Source of the DNA: a bacterium
GTDB lineage: Bacteria; Chloroflexota; Dormibacteria; UBA8260; Bog-877
Assembly: GCA_021791455.1 (NCBI GenBank)
Contig: JAJYWM010000006.1
Location: forward strand, 1 to 64,000
DNA length: 64,000 bases
Direction: 5' to 3'
Shown here: positions 8,406-17,380 of the stretch, piece by piece
Layout of the letters: every line of letters starts with the position of its first letter
Position numbering within the stretch: position 1 is the stretch's first letter
Program-made: the position numbers and the translations under genes
The notes under the pieces: model-generated
What the model was told of the DNA's origin: nothing
Databases searched by the model: none
Seen by the model: only the letters and a program-made list of their open reading frames with translations

Positions 8406-9842
8406 CTACTCCACCCGCCTCAGAGCATCGGCAGGGCGCAGCCGCGCAACTCGCCAGCCTCCGATGGCGCCCGCCAGAAGGCCGCCCGCCAGAGCCAGCA
8501 GGATGGCGAGGCCGACTACGTCCCAGGAGATGGGGGCGGTGAGGTGAACGGTCACCGTGTGCGCGGCAGCACCCAGGTTGTGAAGGAAGCTGGGGCGACC
8601 GCCCCCGAAGGCGCCGGCCCCGGCCCCCGCCGCGGGAAAGTGGGCCGCGGTCGTGGCTCCGACCGGAACCTTGACCGTGCCCCCAACCCGCTCGACCAGG
8701 AACGCGCCCAGGAAGCCAAGTCCGACTCCTACCGCCGCACCTAGCACGCCCTGAACCAGGCCCTCGCCCACGATCTGGGCGACGATCCGGCGACTCTTCC
8801 AACCCAGGGCCTTGAGGGTGCCGAACTCGCGCACGCGGCCCGACACCGATGAGAGTGTCAGCATCGCCGCCAGGGCGAAGGCGACCACCAGCACGATCGC
8901 GGCCAGCCACTTGCCCAAGGAGCTGGCCAGGCTCGAGGCCGTCCCCAAGGAGCTGGACACCTGGCTCGCCAGGTCCGCCGCGGTGGTCACGGTCAGCCCT
9001 GGAGTCGTCTTGTCGATCTCGCCCTTCACCGCGCCGATGGCGGAGTTGTTGTCCGCCTCGACGTAGATCGTGTTGACGTCGTCCTTGTCGCCGGCCACGG
9101 CCTGGGCCCGGGCGAGCGGGACGTACACATCTGAGCCGGAGCTGCCACTTGCGGGGGTGACTATCCCGATCACCTTGTACGAGGTGTCTGAGATGGTCAC
9201 CTTTGAGCCGACCTTGAGGCCCTCCTGCTTGGCGTAGGAGGAGTCGACAAGTGCCACGTCCGAGTTCAGATCGGAGCTTGAGAAGTAGCCCCCCGAGGTG
9301 ACGCTCGCCCCGCTGAGCGGACCGAGTCCGGGGGCGGAGATGTCGACCCCCTCGATCGTGAAGGAGTTGGCCTTGAAGGAGGTTCTCGAGCCGGAGGAGG
9401 AGCCGCTGGGCGTCGAGCCCGGCGCGAATCCGGAACCCGGCTGGAACGAGCCCGTGAAGGTGAAGTCACTGAGGGCGAGGCCTCCGGCCGCGTCACTCAC
9501 CCCCTTGAGCTTGGTGATCTTGCTGACATCGGTAGCCGGGATGACCGCCAGACCGGGGCTGGCGGACACGTGCTGGCCCGAGATCGACGTCGGTCTGGCA
9601 CCGGTTGGTGGGCCACCGAAAGAGAATGGGCCGCCCGATCCGAAGCTCGGCGCCTTGGTTACGGTCAGATCGGTGCCGACACCGTAGAGGGAGTGCAGCA
9701 CCTGCCCCTGAGCGGCGTTGACGCCGCTCGAGGCCGCGGCCACGGTGACGACCAGCCCCACTCCGACCGCTAGGCCGATTGCGACCAGGCTGGCCTGACG
9801 GCGGCGGCGCCGGAGCTCCCGCCACAGATACGTGAGATACAA
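8406..9842 (-). CDS. ABC transporter permease, FtsX/MacB family
   Basis: About 478 residues. One transmembrane helix near the N-terminus (VAIGLAVGVGLVVTVAAASSG) is followed by a ~280-residue extracytoplasmic MacB-like domain rich in Ser/Gly. Three helices follow at the C-terminus (AAIVLVVAFALAAMLTLSS and two more), the standard FtsX-domain topology. I chose TTG 9842 because AAGGAG sits 6 bases upstream; the frame is open a little further. It partners with the ATPase downstream, and its substrate is unknown. The intergenic space on its 5' side separates it from the divergent MBL gene. Confidence 0.92.
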   Translation of the reverse strand: MYLTYLWRELRRRRRQASLVAIGLAVGVGLVVTVAAASSGVNAAQGQVLHSLYGVGTDLTVTKAPSFGSGGPFSFGGPPTGARPTSISGQHVSASPGLAVIPATDVSKITKLKGVSDAAGGLALSDFTFTGSFQPGSGFAPGSTPSGSSSGSRTSFKANSFTIEGVDISAPGLGPLSGASVTSGGYFSSSDLNSDVALVDSSYAKQEGLKVGSKVTISDTSYKVIGIVTPASGSSGSDVYVPLARAQAVAGDKDDVNTIYVEADNNSAIGAVKGEIDKTTPGLTVTTAADLASQVSSSLGTASSLASSLGKWLAAIVLVVAFALAAMLTLSSVSGRVREFGTLKALGWKSRRIVAQIVGEGLVQGVLGAAVGVGLGFLGAFLVERVGGTVKVPVGATTAAHFPAAGAGAGAFGGGRPSFLHNLGAAAHTVTVHLTAPISWDVVGLAILLALAGGLLAGAIGGWRVARLRPADALRRVE

Positions 9843-10021
9843 GTCCGCTCCTTCAAAGCAGGCCGGGGTGATTCCCTGCTTCCAACTCAAACGGCCCGCT
9901 CTGGGAGCCCCATCGGAAGGCTCTTAGAGAAAACTGAGAGTCGCCTGCTGAGGTGGATCTAAACTCCAGGTGACTGGGCAAGCTGTCGGCAGAAGTGGTG
10001 CAGGACTTGGAGGAGTTGGCC

Positions 10022-10948
10022 GTGGACCGCCTGATCGCGCCGGGAATTTGGCAGATAGACACCGAGCTCGGCGGCTGGACCGAGTTGAATGCGGTCTTTC
10101 TCATCGAGGGGCAGCGCCCCTGCCTGGTCGAGACCGGTCCCCAAAGGGACGCCGGCAGGGTCCTCGCAGCGTTGGCCGCCAGGGGCCTCGACGCCAAGGA
10201 TCTGGCGTACGTGGTCCTGACCCACATCCACCTCGACCATGGCGGAGCGGTGGGCGAGGTGGCGCAGCGCTACCCCGGGGCCCGGGTGATCTGCCATCCC
10301 AAGGGCCTGCGCCACCTGGCGGACCCGACTCGCCTGGTGGCCGCCGCCGGGCAGGTGTACGGCGACCGTCTGGATCCCCTCTATGGGCGGATGACCCCAG
10401 TAGACGTGGCCAGCCTGGTGGGCGCCGAGGACATGCAGGTGTTGGACCTCGGGGGCCGCAAGCTGACCCTTGTGCACTCCCCCGGGCACGCCAAGCACCA
10501 TATCGCCATCCTGGACGACCTGAGCGGGGTGATCCTCGTGGGTGACGCGGTCGGGGTGAAGGTTCCGGGTGGCGGCCCGCTGCGGCCCGCGATGCCTCCG
10601 GACGACTTCGATCTGGAGCTGGCCATCGGGTCGCTCCACAAGTTCGCCGCCCTCGGGCCCGCGCAGGTGGTTCTCACCCATTTCGGCCCGGCCGGGGAGC
10701 CCCAGGAGGTCCTCCACGAGGCGGAGGCCACAATGCGGCGCTGGTGCCAGGTGGCCGAGTCCGCTTACGCCGAGGTGCCCACCGTCGACCACATCGAGCG
10801 CGCCCTCCTGGAGCGGGTGTTCGAGCCGGCGGAGGACGCTTCGCGCCAGGAGGTCGTGGACACCCTGAACGGCTTCGCTTCGAACGCGGCTGGAATGCAC
10901 GGTTGGCTCCGGAGACGGGCGCAGGCTTCCGGGAGCGACAAGCCCTGA
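10022..10948 (+). CDS. Metallo-beta-lactamase-fold hydrolase
   Basis: About 308 residues. The zinc-binding motif HIHLDHGG (His68, His70, Asp72, His73) and the later HSPGHAKHH and GDAVG segments place it in the MBL superfamily. The C-terminal ~90 residues form an extra helical domain. Members hydrolyse thioesters, lactones or other substrates; which one cannot be told. I chose GTG 10022 because GGAGGAG lies a few bases upstream, although the frame is open to GTG 9995. A TAAACT box at 9960 could be its -10 element. Confidence 0.85.
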   Translation: MDRLIAPGIWQIDTELGGWTELNAVFLIEGQRPCLVETGPQRDAGRVLAALAARGLDAKDLAYVVLTHIHLDHGGAVGEVAQRYPGARVICHPKGLRHLADPTRLVAAAGQVYGDRLDPLYGRMTPVDVASLVGAEDMQVLDLGGRKLTLVHSPGHAKHHIAILDDLSGVILVGDAVGVKVPGGGPLRPAMPPDDFDLELAIGSLHKFAALGPAQVVLTHFGPAGEPQEVLHEAEATMRRWCQVAESAYAEVPTVDHIERALLERVFEPAEDASRQEVVDTLNGFASNAAGMHGWLRRRAQASGSDKP

Positions 10949-11101
10949 GCGCTTCCGGACCCCCTCGCCAGGGGTCCTCTCAGAGCGCGCGGGAGAGGCT
11001 CCAGCCTACTTGACGTTGCGGCAGATGGGAAGTCCCAATACAATGCGGCTGTTCGCCCGGCGCCTGAGTTCGGGTCCCAAGTCCAGCGGAGGGGTACTGA
11101 T

Positions 11102-11251
11102 ATGGCCGTAACCGGCTTCTGCATGAAGTGCAAGACGGCGAGGGAGATCTCCAACCCCCAGCCTACCCAGCTGAAGAACGGCAAGCCGGCAACCACCGGC
11201 ACCTGCCCGGTCTGCGGCACCAAGATCTTCAAGATCGGGAAGGCAGCCTGA
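11102..11251 (+). CDS. DUF5679-type zinc-ribbon microprotein (49 aa)
   Basis: A 49-residue reading frame with an ATG following a GGAGGGG ribosome-binding site. It carries two CxxC pairs (CMKC near residue 8 and CPVC near residue 35) around a basic loop, and ends KIFKIGKAA. The layout matches the DUF5679 family of tiny zinc-ribbon proteins; its role is unknown, though nucleic-acid binding is plausible from the basic surface. It sits 153 bp after the MBL gene and 31 bp before the M20 peptidase. A TACAAT box at 11039 may be its -10 element. Confidence 0.85.
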   Translation: MAVTGFCMKCKTAREISNPQPTQLKNGKPATTGTCPVCGTKIFKIGKAA

Positions 11252-11282
11252 TCCGGCACGGCGCCGGCCGGGGTCGAGCCCT

Positions 11283-12698
11283 GTGGCTGGGCCCCGGCCG
11301 GTGAGTGGCGGAGAGGAGCACGTCGCCGCCGCCATAGCGGCACGGGAACGTGCCCTTGTCGCGGGCTTGAAGCGGTGGGTGGAGATCCCATCGATCAGCA
11401 CCGACCCGAGCCACGCCTCGGACTGTGTGCGTTCGGCGGAGTTCCTGAAGGAGTACGCGCTGGCGTGCGGCATGACCAGGGCCGAGATCTGGCCCACGGC
11501 CGGGCACCCGGCGGTATTTGCCGAGCGGCTGGAGGACCCCTCCCTGCCTACCGTTTTGGTGTACGGGCACCATGACGTGCAGCCGGTCGACCCGGTCGAG
11601 GAGTGGGAGGCGGCCCCCTTTCAACCGCTCGAACGCGACGGGCTCCTCCTTGGGAGGGGCACCGCGGATGACAAGGGCCACATCCTCATGCACCTGGAGG
11701 CGGTTCGGGGCATCCTCGACGCCGAGGGCCGCCTGCCAGTCAATCTCAAGCTGATCGCCGAGGGCGAGGAGGAGAACGGGTCCGAGCACTTCGAGTCCGT
11801 CCTGATGGAGCACCTGGGCCAGCTCGAGGCCGATGTCGCGGTCATCAGCGACACGGGCATGCTGTCCAGGGAGCAGCCGGCGCTCACCATCGCCCTGCGG
11901 GGGATGGCCTACTGGGAGGTGCGGGTCAGAACCTCCGACACGGACCTCCACTCGGGCGTTTACGGCGGCGCCGTCCTCAACCCAATCGCGGTCCTGTGCC
12001 AGATGCTGGCGGGGCTCCACGACGACGCGGGCCGGGTCACGGTGCCAGGATTCTACGATCAAGTCCGCAGCCTCTCGACGGCTGAACGGGACGAGCTGGC
12101 CCAGGTGCCGTTCGACGAGGACTCGTTCCTGCGGCCGGTGGGCGCGATCTCGGGGGGAGAGGCCGGCTACAGCCTGATGGAGAGACGTACCATCCGGCCC
12201 ACCCTGGAGATCTGCGGAATCTGGGGCGGCTACCAGGGGGAGGGTGCCAAGACGGTGATCCCGGCGCGGGCTGGAGCGAAGCTGTCCTCGCGGCTGGTGC
12301 CGGATCAGACAGCCGATGAGGTGACCCTTCTGGTCGGCAACCATCTGCGCCGAACCGCCCCGGCGGGCGTGCAGGTCGAGTTCGAGCTGATCCACGACGG
12401 CCGCTGGGTTCTCACCCCGGCCTCCCATCCCGCAGTTGACGCGGCGGCTGACGCCCTGGCCGCGGTGTGGGGAAGAAGACCGTCCTACATCAGGGAGGGC
12501 GGGAGCATTCCCCCGGTGGCGACGATCGCCGAGCTGCTCAGCGTGCCCTGCGTGCTGCTGGGCGTGGGATTGCCCGAGGACCACATACACGCCCCCAACG
12601 AGAGGGTCGACCTGGGCCAGCTGTTTCGCGGAATGCAGAGCCTGGGGAGGCTCTGGCAGGCCTACTCGGAGCTGGGTCGAGAAAGGCTCAGCGGCTGA
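11283..12698 (+). CDS. M20-family metallopeptidase (dipeptidase-like)
   Basis: About 471 residues, the size of M20 dipeptidases. Metal and catalytic motifs are visible: YGHHDVQPVDP (first His/Asp), GRGTADDKGH (bridging Asp), EGEEENGS (Glu pair), and HAPNERVDL near the C-terminus with the last His. The dimerisation lid lies between. It probably cleaves dipeptides or amino-acyl conjugates in the cytoplasm. GTG 11283 is the first start; GTG 11301 is an alternative. Its 3' end overlaps the convergent trkA-like gene by 11 bp. Confidence 0.92.
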   Translation: MAGPRPVSGGEEHVAAAIAARERALVAGLKRWVEIPSISTDPSHASDCVRSAEFLKEYALACGMTRAEIWPTAGHPAVFAERLEDPSLPTVLVYGHHDVQPVDPVEEWEAAPFQPLERDGLLLGRGTADDKGHILMHLEAVRGILDAEGRLPVNLKLIAEGEEENGSEHFESVLMEHLGQLEADVAVISDTGMLSREQPALTIALRGMAYWEVRVRTSDTDLHSGVYGGAVLNPIAVLCQMLAGLHDDAGRVTVPGFYDQVRSLSTAERDELAQVPFDEDSFLRPVGAISGGEAGYSLMERRTIRPTLEICGIWGGYQGEGAKTVIPARAGAKLSSRLVPDQTADEVTLLVGNHLRRTAPAGVQVEFELIHDGRWVLTPASHPAVDAAADALAAVWGRRPSYIREGGSIPPVATIAELLSVPCVLLGVGLPEDHIHAPNERVDLGQLFRGMQSLGRLWQAYSELGRERLSG

Positions 12699-13371
12699 TC
12701 GGAGCGAGTTCGGTCGGGGTTCCGAGCAGGAAGTCGGAGCTCGGGCGATCGGTGAATATCAGGATCTGATCTCCCACCGCAAGCGGCGAGTCCCCGTCCA
12801 CCTCCTGGCCATCTCGTAGCGTGAGAAGCACCCGTTCACGGGCGAAGGCCGGCACCTCCGAGGGCCGGCGGCCCACCGCCTCCCCCATGGGAACCGTGAT
12901 GCGCATCACGGCCCGGTCGGTGCCCTCCATGGGCATGCGCTCGATGTCCGTGCTGTTCACCAGGGCGGTGTCAATCTGGTTCAAAATGAGCTCGGTCGCT
13001 GACACCGCGATGTCGACTCCGAGCTTCTGGAAGAGCGGCACGTTGCTCGGGTTGTTGACCCGGGCTATTGTGTGGGGCACCTTGAAGTTGAGCTTCGCCA
13101 GCTGGCAGGCCACCAGGTTGTCCTCGTCGTCGCCGGTGACTGCAGCTAGGACGTCCGCCCGCTCGATCCCGCTGGTGGCCAGAAATGCCATCTCGTCACC
13201 GTCTCCGACCAGACAGGCGCAGCTTCCCAGCTGGGCCGAGATGGAGGAAGCCCGGATGCGGTCCTTCTCGATCAGGGCGACCTCGTATCCGGCCTTGAGG
13301 AGGCGGTGGGTCAGATAGAACCCTACCTTGCCACCCCCGACCACTATCACGTAGGCGGGCCGCTCAGCCAT
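12688..13371 (-). CDS. TrkA-type K+ channel regulator (TrkA-N + TrkA-C)
   Basis: 227 residues. Residues 1-130 form a Rossmann NAD-binding domain (VVGGGKVGFYL, acidic end of strand 2 at IEKD, GDGDE, and TGDDEDN). The remainder is a TrkA-C/RCK-C domain that usually binds a nucleotide or ion. Such proteins are cytoplasmic gating subunits of Trk/Ktr potassium transporters. No TrkH/KtrB membrane subunit is in the window. It overlaps the upstream TrkA-N gene by 8 bp, so the two should be made together and may heteromerise. Confidence 0.9.
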   Translation of the reverse strand: MAERPAYVIVVGGGKVGFYLTHRLLKAGYEVALIEKDRIRASSISAQLGSCACLVGDGDEMAFLATSGIERADVLAAVTGDDEDNLVACQLAKLNFKVPHTIARVNNPSNVPLFQKLGVDIAVSATELILNQIDTALVNSTDIERMPMEGTDRAVMRITVPMGEAVGRRPSEVPAFARERVLLTLRDGQEVDGDSPLAVGDQILIFTDRPSSDFLLGTPTELAPISR

Positions 13372-13822
13372 CCGCCACCCCCGACACGGTCACGGCGGCA
13401 CGGGCGCGGTCAGCCGCCTCCGGCCCCTCCTCGAAGAAGGTCTTCGCTATGGCGGCCCCGACCACGGTCGGACAGTAGGTGTAAAGGCCCATCTCGCGAT
13501 ACACCCTCTCGCGGATGGGATCGTAGATCCTGGTCATGACCCGCGGGATATGGAAGATCGCCCTCGCTACCTGGGCGCTCATGATGTTGCGGTTGTCGCC
13601 ATTGGTCACGGATATGAACCAATCGGTCTGGGCCGCGCCGGCCTCCTCCAGGACATGCTGATCGGTGCCGTTTCCCAAGACCATACGGCCCTTGAAGCTC
13701 TCGCCTAGACGGTCGAATGCCTGCCGGGAGCTGTCGACCACCGTCACCTGGTGACCCTCCTCGGCTAGGGCCAGGGCGAGACGGGCACCCACCCTACCGC
13801 AGCCCACGATCAGGACCCTCAC
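13364..13822 (-). CDS. TrkA-N domain protein (single Rossmann domain)
   Basis: About 152 residues, one NAD-binding domain: VLIVGCGRVGARLA, VVDSS at the end of strand 2, GNGTD, then TNGDNRN. No TrkA-C domain follows. It begins at GTG 13822, which lies 7 bases after a TATACT box with no ribosome-binding site, so the mRNA is probably leaderless. Together with the longer TrkA-like gene downstream it forms a two-gene potassium-regulator operon. Confidence 0.88.
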   Translation of the reverse strand: MRVLIVGCGRVGARLALALAEEGHQVTVVDSSRQAFDRLGESFKGRMVLGNGTDQHVLEEAGAAQTDWFISVTNGDNRNIMSAQVARAIFHIPRVMTRIYDPIRERVYREMGLYTYCPTVVGAAIAKTFFEEGPEAADRARAAVTVSGVADG

Positions 13823-13829
13823 CTGTCGG

Positions 13830-13835
13830 AGTATA
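13830..13835 (-). promoter_or_regulatory. -10 element of a leaderless promoter (trkA pair)
   Basis: TATACT on the minus strand, 7 bases before GTG 13822. No -35 element is obvious. It drives the two-gene TrkA-type operon. Confidence 0.6.
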
Positions 13836-13945
13836 GCCGCGAGTGGGACAGGATCCTCTCGCCCTGGCCCGGCGGTGGGCACCTGCCGGTTGGGCCGGCG
13901 CGCCGTGACTCGAAACCAGGGTCGGCCGGTGGCCGTTGCAGGAGC

Positions 13946-16051
13946 ATGGCGCCAAGTCGACAGCGCGCCCGGCTCTTGCCTGGTTGGAGCCGGCGTGCGC
14001 TAACTCCTTTTCCGGTGCTGCTCGTACTCACCACTGTGCTCACGAGTGGGTGCGCCACCGCCGCCCGAACGCAACCATCCCGGCTCCCGCGCGCGGTACT
14101 GTTCCAAGTCATCCCCACCCCGGGCCGGCAGCCAGATTGCGGGAACCCGGCGGGCGGGTCCGGAGTCGCGCCCGCCGGAGGGCCCCTCGTCAACTACGTC
14201 ACGGCGGAGGCCCCGGGTGGCGAGGCCTTCGCCGACTGCAACCTCGTGGCGACCCGACCAGATGGCTCCTCGCAGTGGCACTTCCATCACCTCCAGATGG
14301 ACGTGATGGGGCTCAGCGTCCTGAGTGATGGGCGGGTGCTGGGCTTCGGATTCAACCCAGCGGGGACCTCGGTCACCTGGTCGATGGTGTCAGGACCGGT
14401 GGCTTCCGGGAGGTGGACCGCGACCCGCCTCACCGGGATCGGCCCGTCGACGTACGACTCCCTGAGCTGCAGCCTGAGCGGTCAGGTCTGTGTCGCCTTC
14501 CCCGCTCCCGACGTGGTCTGGGAAGGGCTCTGTCCGACCCCGGTCATGGGAGCGCCGACTCCGCCCCCGGCGACGCCGACAGGGCCGGTGTTCGTTTACC
14601 GGCCAGGCTCCGGGTGGGCGGCCATCACAGGGCTGCCCGCCAACCTGAGCACGATGACGGGTGCCGTCACCTCGGACGGCGCCATCATCCTCGGCGGATC
14701 TGAGGATGGCAGAGGGGTAATTCTCACGAGCGAGAACCAGGGATTGACGTTCGTTCCCAGGGCCACCCCGCCGGCCCCCGTGACAGCCATCGCCGCCAAC
14801 TCCCAACGCGTCGTGGCCGTGGGTGGCACTCCAAGCTGCGACTTCGGACCCACGACCGACGGGGACACTCAGGAGATCTACTCCAGCTCTGCCTCCGGGA
14901 CGAGCTGGACCAAGGACCTGGATCTGACGGCCACCTCCGCTCCGCTCACCGGGGTTGCCCTTACCGGCTCCGGCTCTGCTGTGATAGCCGCAGGGTCGTC
15001 GACCCAGTGCGGTCTGGCCGACGACGGGTTCTGTTTCCAGGAGATAGCGGAGGCGCCGCCCTCTCTCACGTCCCTGGTCAGGCCTGCCCACTTTGACCAG
15101 CTCGAATTGGTCAGCTTCGCGGCGAGTGGGAGTCGGGTTCTGGCGGTGAACTCCCAAGGTTTGCTTGAAGCGGGGGCCCCCAGCCTCGGGCGGTGGACCG
15201 TCCAGGGCGCGGTCACGGAGCCCGCCCTGGAGAACGTGAACTTCTTCCCCTCACACCCCACCATGGGGGTGGCTGAGCTCTCGCTCGGGTCTGAGACCGC
15301 CGCCGTCGAGACCGACGACGGCGGCTTCCACTGGACTTCCGGGCCCGTCCAGCCTCGATCGGCCGCGGGCCCCATCGCCTGGGCATCTTTCAGAGTCGGC
15401 TTCGCCGTCGGCCAGGATCCCAAGGCCGGGCTTCTGGTCACGACTGACGGCGGCCACCATTGGCGCTCCTACTCCTGGCCCGGTGACGACGAGGAGGTGA
15501 GCTGGCTGTACTTTCAGAGTCCCAAGGTTGGTTTCGCCGCCCTGGACACGGCGGGAGGAATGATGCACCTCATCGCGACCTCCGACGGTGGCCGACAGTG
15601 GCGCCCTGTGGCTCACTCCGATCAGAAGCTGGCGGATCTACCCGCCGACATCGCGGCCGTTCGCTCCGGCGGAGAGACAACGATCGCAGTCCTTCGCGAG
15701 TGGGGATGGCGGCTGATCACCGACGGCAGGACGGTGTCGACCACGACCTTCCGAGGCCCGGTGGCGGTCAGTGCCGTGGCCCTGCAACCCGGAGGGCTGG
15801 TGTGGGCGGCGGGTACCAGCAGCTGGTGGTACGCACCCAGCCCGATCCTGCTAGTGAGCGCCGGAGGACACCGCGGCCGCCGTATCGGGGAGCTTCCCTT
15901 CGACTCCGCCCCCCAGGAGATGGAGTTCAGCACCGCTCGAGATGGCTGGATGGTTGATCAGGGCCAGCTCTTCACGACCCAAGACGGAGGGCTTGACTGG
16001 AAGCAGGTGCCCCTTCGCGCGGTTGCCGTCGCCGGCTATTCGGTGAGCTGA
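13946..16051 (+). CDS. Large Asp-box (BNR/sialidase-like) propeller lipoprotein
   Basis: 701 residues. A basic start, a hydrophobic core and a lipobox (LTSGC) mark a lipoprotein signal peptide. The body has repeated Asp-box motifs of the S/T-x-D-G-G-x-x-W type: TDDGGFHW, TTDGGHHW, TSDGGRQW and TQDGGLDW, all in the C-terminal half, consistent with a beta-propeller. A catalytic sialidase arrangement was not recognised, so a binding or assembly role (as in YCF48-like proteins) is as likely as an enzyme. It stands alone on the plus strand, divergent from the TrkA pair. Confidence 0.8.
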   Translation: MAPSRQRARLLPGWSRRALTPFPVLLVLTTVLTSGCATAARTQPSRLPRAVLFQVIPTPGRQPDCGNPAGGSGVAPAGGPLVNYVTAEAPGGEAFADCNLVATRPDGSSQWHFHHLQMDVMGLSVLSDGRVLGFGFNPAGTSVTWSMVSGPVASGRWTATRLTGIGPSTYDSLSCSLSGQVCVAFPAPDVVWEGLCPTPVMGAPTPPPATPTGPVFVYRPGSGWAAITGLPANLSTMTGAVTSDGAIILGGSEDGRGVILTSENQGLTFVPRATPPAPVTAIAANSQRVVAVGGTPSCDFGPTTDGDTQEIYSSSASGTSWTKDLDLTATSAPLTGVALTGSGSAVIAAGSSTQCGLADDGFCFQEIAEAPPSLTSLVRPAHFDQLELVSFAASGSRVLAVNSQGLLEAGAPSLGRWTVQGAVTEPALENVNFFPSHPTMGVAELSLGSETAAVETDDGGFHWTSGPVQPRSAAGPIAWASFRVGFAVGQDPKAGLLVTTDGGHHWRSYSWPGDDEEVSWLYFQSPKVGFAALDTAGGMMHLIATSDGGRQWRPVAHSDQKLADLPADIAAVRSGGETTIAVLREWGWRLITDGRTVSTTTFRGPVAVSAVALQPGGLVWAAGTSSWWYAPSPILLVSAGGHRGRRIGELPFDSAPQEMEFSTARDGWMVDQGQLFTTQDGGLDWKQVPLRAVAVAGYSVS

Positions 16052-16179
16052 GAAGGCTGGGTCGAGCCGAAGACAGTGCAGCGTCTCAAACAGCAGCCGC
16101 TGGACCCTGTCGCGGGCACGGAGCCCCGCGGGGGCGGATCCTGTGCGAGGATGCCCCAGCGCGCCACAATGGAGGACCC

Positions 16180-16710
16180 ATGGCCTCTCGCTTCTTCCGC
16201 TCCGGCACAACCACGGCTCCAGATCGCCTGGGGGTCCTGGGACCGCGCCGGATCGTGGTACCGGTTAAGGGCGACGCGGTCGATGGGGACGCCCTGCGCG
16301 CCGCCTGCCGCCTGGCTCGGCCGGCTAGAGCGGAGATTCTGGTGATAACCGTTCTGGAGGTGCCCCGGCACCTTCCCTTGACCGTCAACCTGGAGCAGGA
16401 GCTTGGGGAGGCCGAGGAGATCCTGGCCCAGATGGAGCAGCTGGCTGAGAAGCTGGGAACCAGGATCGAGACCACCGTCCTCCAGGCCAGGGAGTCCGGG
16501 CCGGCCGTGGTCGACGAGGCCAAGAGGTGGGGGGCCGACTTGGTGGTGGTGGGGTTGGGAAGCCCCCAGAGGTTCGGGGAATTCGTGCTGGATCGCAATG
16601 GCGAGGAGCTGCTCAACCGCGTCCATTGCCGGCTCATCATGATCCGCGAGGCTCTTGATGAGACCGATCTTGACCGCAACACGGTGACCGCCCCGACAAC
16701 ACCGGACTGA
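16180..16710 (+). CDS. Universal stress protein (UspA family)
   Basis: 176 residues. One Usp domain: RRIVVPVKGDAVDGDALRAA at the start, an acidic helix in the middle, then AKRWGADLVVVGLGSPQRFG and LLNRVHCRLIMIR at the end. The ATP-binding glycine signature of the ATP-binding subgroup (GxxG-x9-G-S/T) is not clearly kept, so nucleotide binding is uncertain. GGAGG precedes the ATG. It is convergent with dedA, whose stop lies 4 bp away. Confidence 0.85.
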   Translation: MASRFFRSGTTTAPDRLGVLGPRRIVVPVKGDAVDGDALRAACRLARPARAEILVITVLEVPRHLPLTVNLEQELGEAEEILAQMEQLAEKLGTRIETTVLQARESGPAVVDEAKRWGADLVVVGLGSPQRFGEFVLDRNGEELLNRVHCRLIMIREALDETDLDRNTVTAPTTPD

Positions 16711-16714
16711 ACGC

Positions 16715-17320
16715 TCAGCGGGCGCGCCGCAGCAGCAGTCTCCACCCGACCCAGATCGCGACCGCAACCAGGACCAGCCCCAGGGTGGGCAGCAGGCTCT
16801 TGGAACCCAGGTCGAGAATGGTCTTGTAGTTCGCGCCCAAGGCGTCGCCGACGGAGGTGACGGTGGCGCACCAAACCAGCGCGCCGAGCAGCATGGCGGG
16901 ATAGAAGACCTTGGGGGGAATGGCCGCGATCCCGGCAGCGTAGGACGCGATGTTGCGGGCGAAGGGGATGACTCGCGTCAGAAACACCCCGATCCCGCCT
17001 CGCCTGCGGACCCAGGTTGCCGCCTCATCGAGTCGTTTCTCGGAGATCCGAACCCTGGACGCGATCCGGATCACCACCGGGCGTCCGAGAGCGTACCCGA
17101 TCTGGTACGAGATGGCCGCCCCAATCGCCGACCCGGCCACGGCGCAGAGGATGAGCGGAACCAGCGACACCGATCCCCGGTGGGCAAGAAAACCCAGCGT
17201 GAGCAGGATCGCTTCGTCCGGCAGGGGCAGGCCGACCGACTCCCCCGCCAGCCACAAGAGGACGAAGGCATAGACCCCCAGGGGCGGGAGGTGGGTGAGC
17301 TGAGAGAGGATGTGGGTCAT
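16715..17320 (-). CDS. DedA-family membrane protein
   Basis: 201 residues, the usual DedA size. The LPLPDEAILLTLGFLAHRG segment near the N-terminus and the VFLTRVIPFARNIASYAAG segment with conserved Arg are hallmarks of the SNARE-associated/DedA domain. Hydrophobic helices flank them. Members move phospholipids or polyprenyl phosphate across the membrane and support envelope integrity. It begins 60 bp before the gyrA stop on the same strand, i.e. downstream of the gyrase operon, separated from it by a terminator-like hairpin. Confidence 0.92.
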   Translation of the reverse strand: MTHILSQLTHLPPLGVYAFVLLWLAGESVGLPLPDEAILLTLGFLAHRGSVSLVPLILCAVAGSAIGAAISYQIGYALGRPVVIRIASRVRISEKRLDEAATWVRRRGGIGVFLTRVIPFARNIASYAAGIAAIPPKVFYPAMLLGALVWCATVTSVGDALGANYKTILDLGSKSLLPTLGLVLVAVAIWVGWRLLLRRAR

Positions 17321-17349
17321 GATGGGGCTCCCAGGAGGCTAGTTGAAGA

Positions 17350-17378
17350 CCCTGAGAGCCACCCATGTGCCCTCAGGG
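17350..17378 (-). terminator. Probable terminator after gyrA
   Basis: Immediately after the gyrA stop, a 7-bp perfect stem (CCCTGAG with CTCAGGG) encloses a 15-base loop that can pair further, and is followed by TCTTC. The T-tract is weak, so termination may be partial. Confidence 0.45.
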
Positions 17379-17380
17379 GC

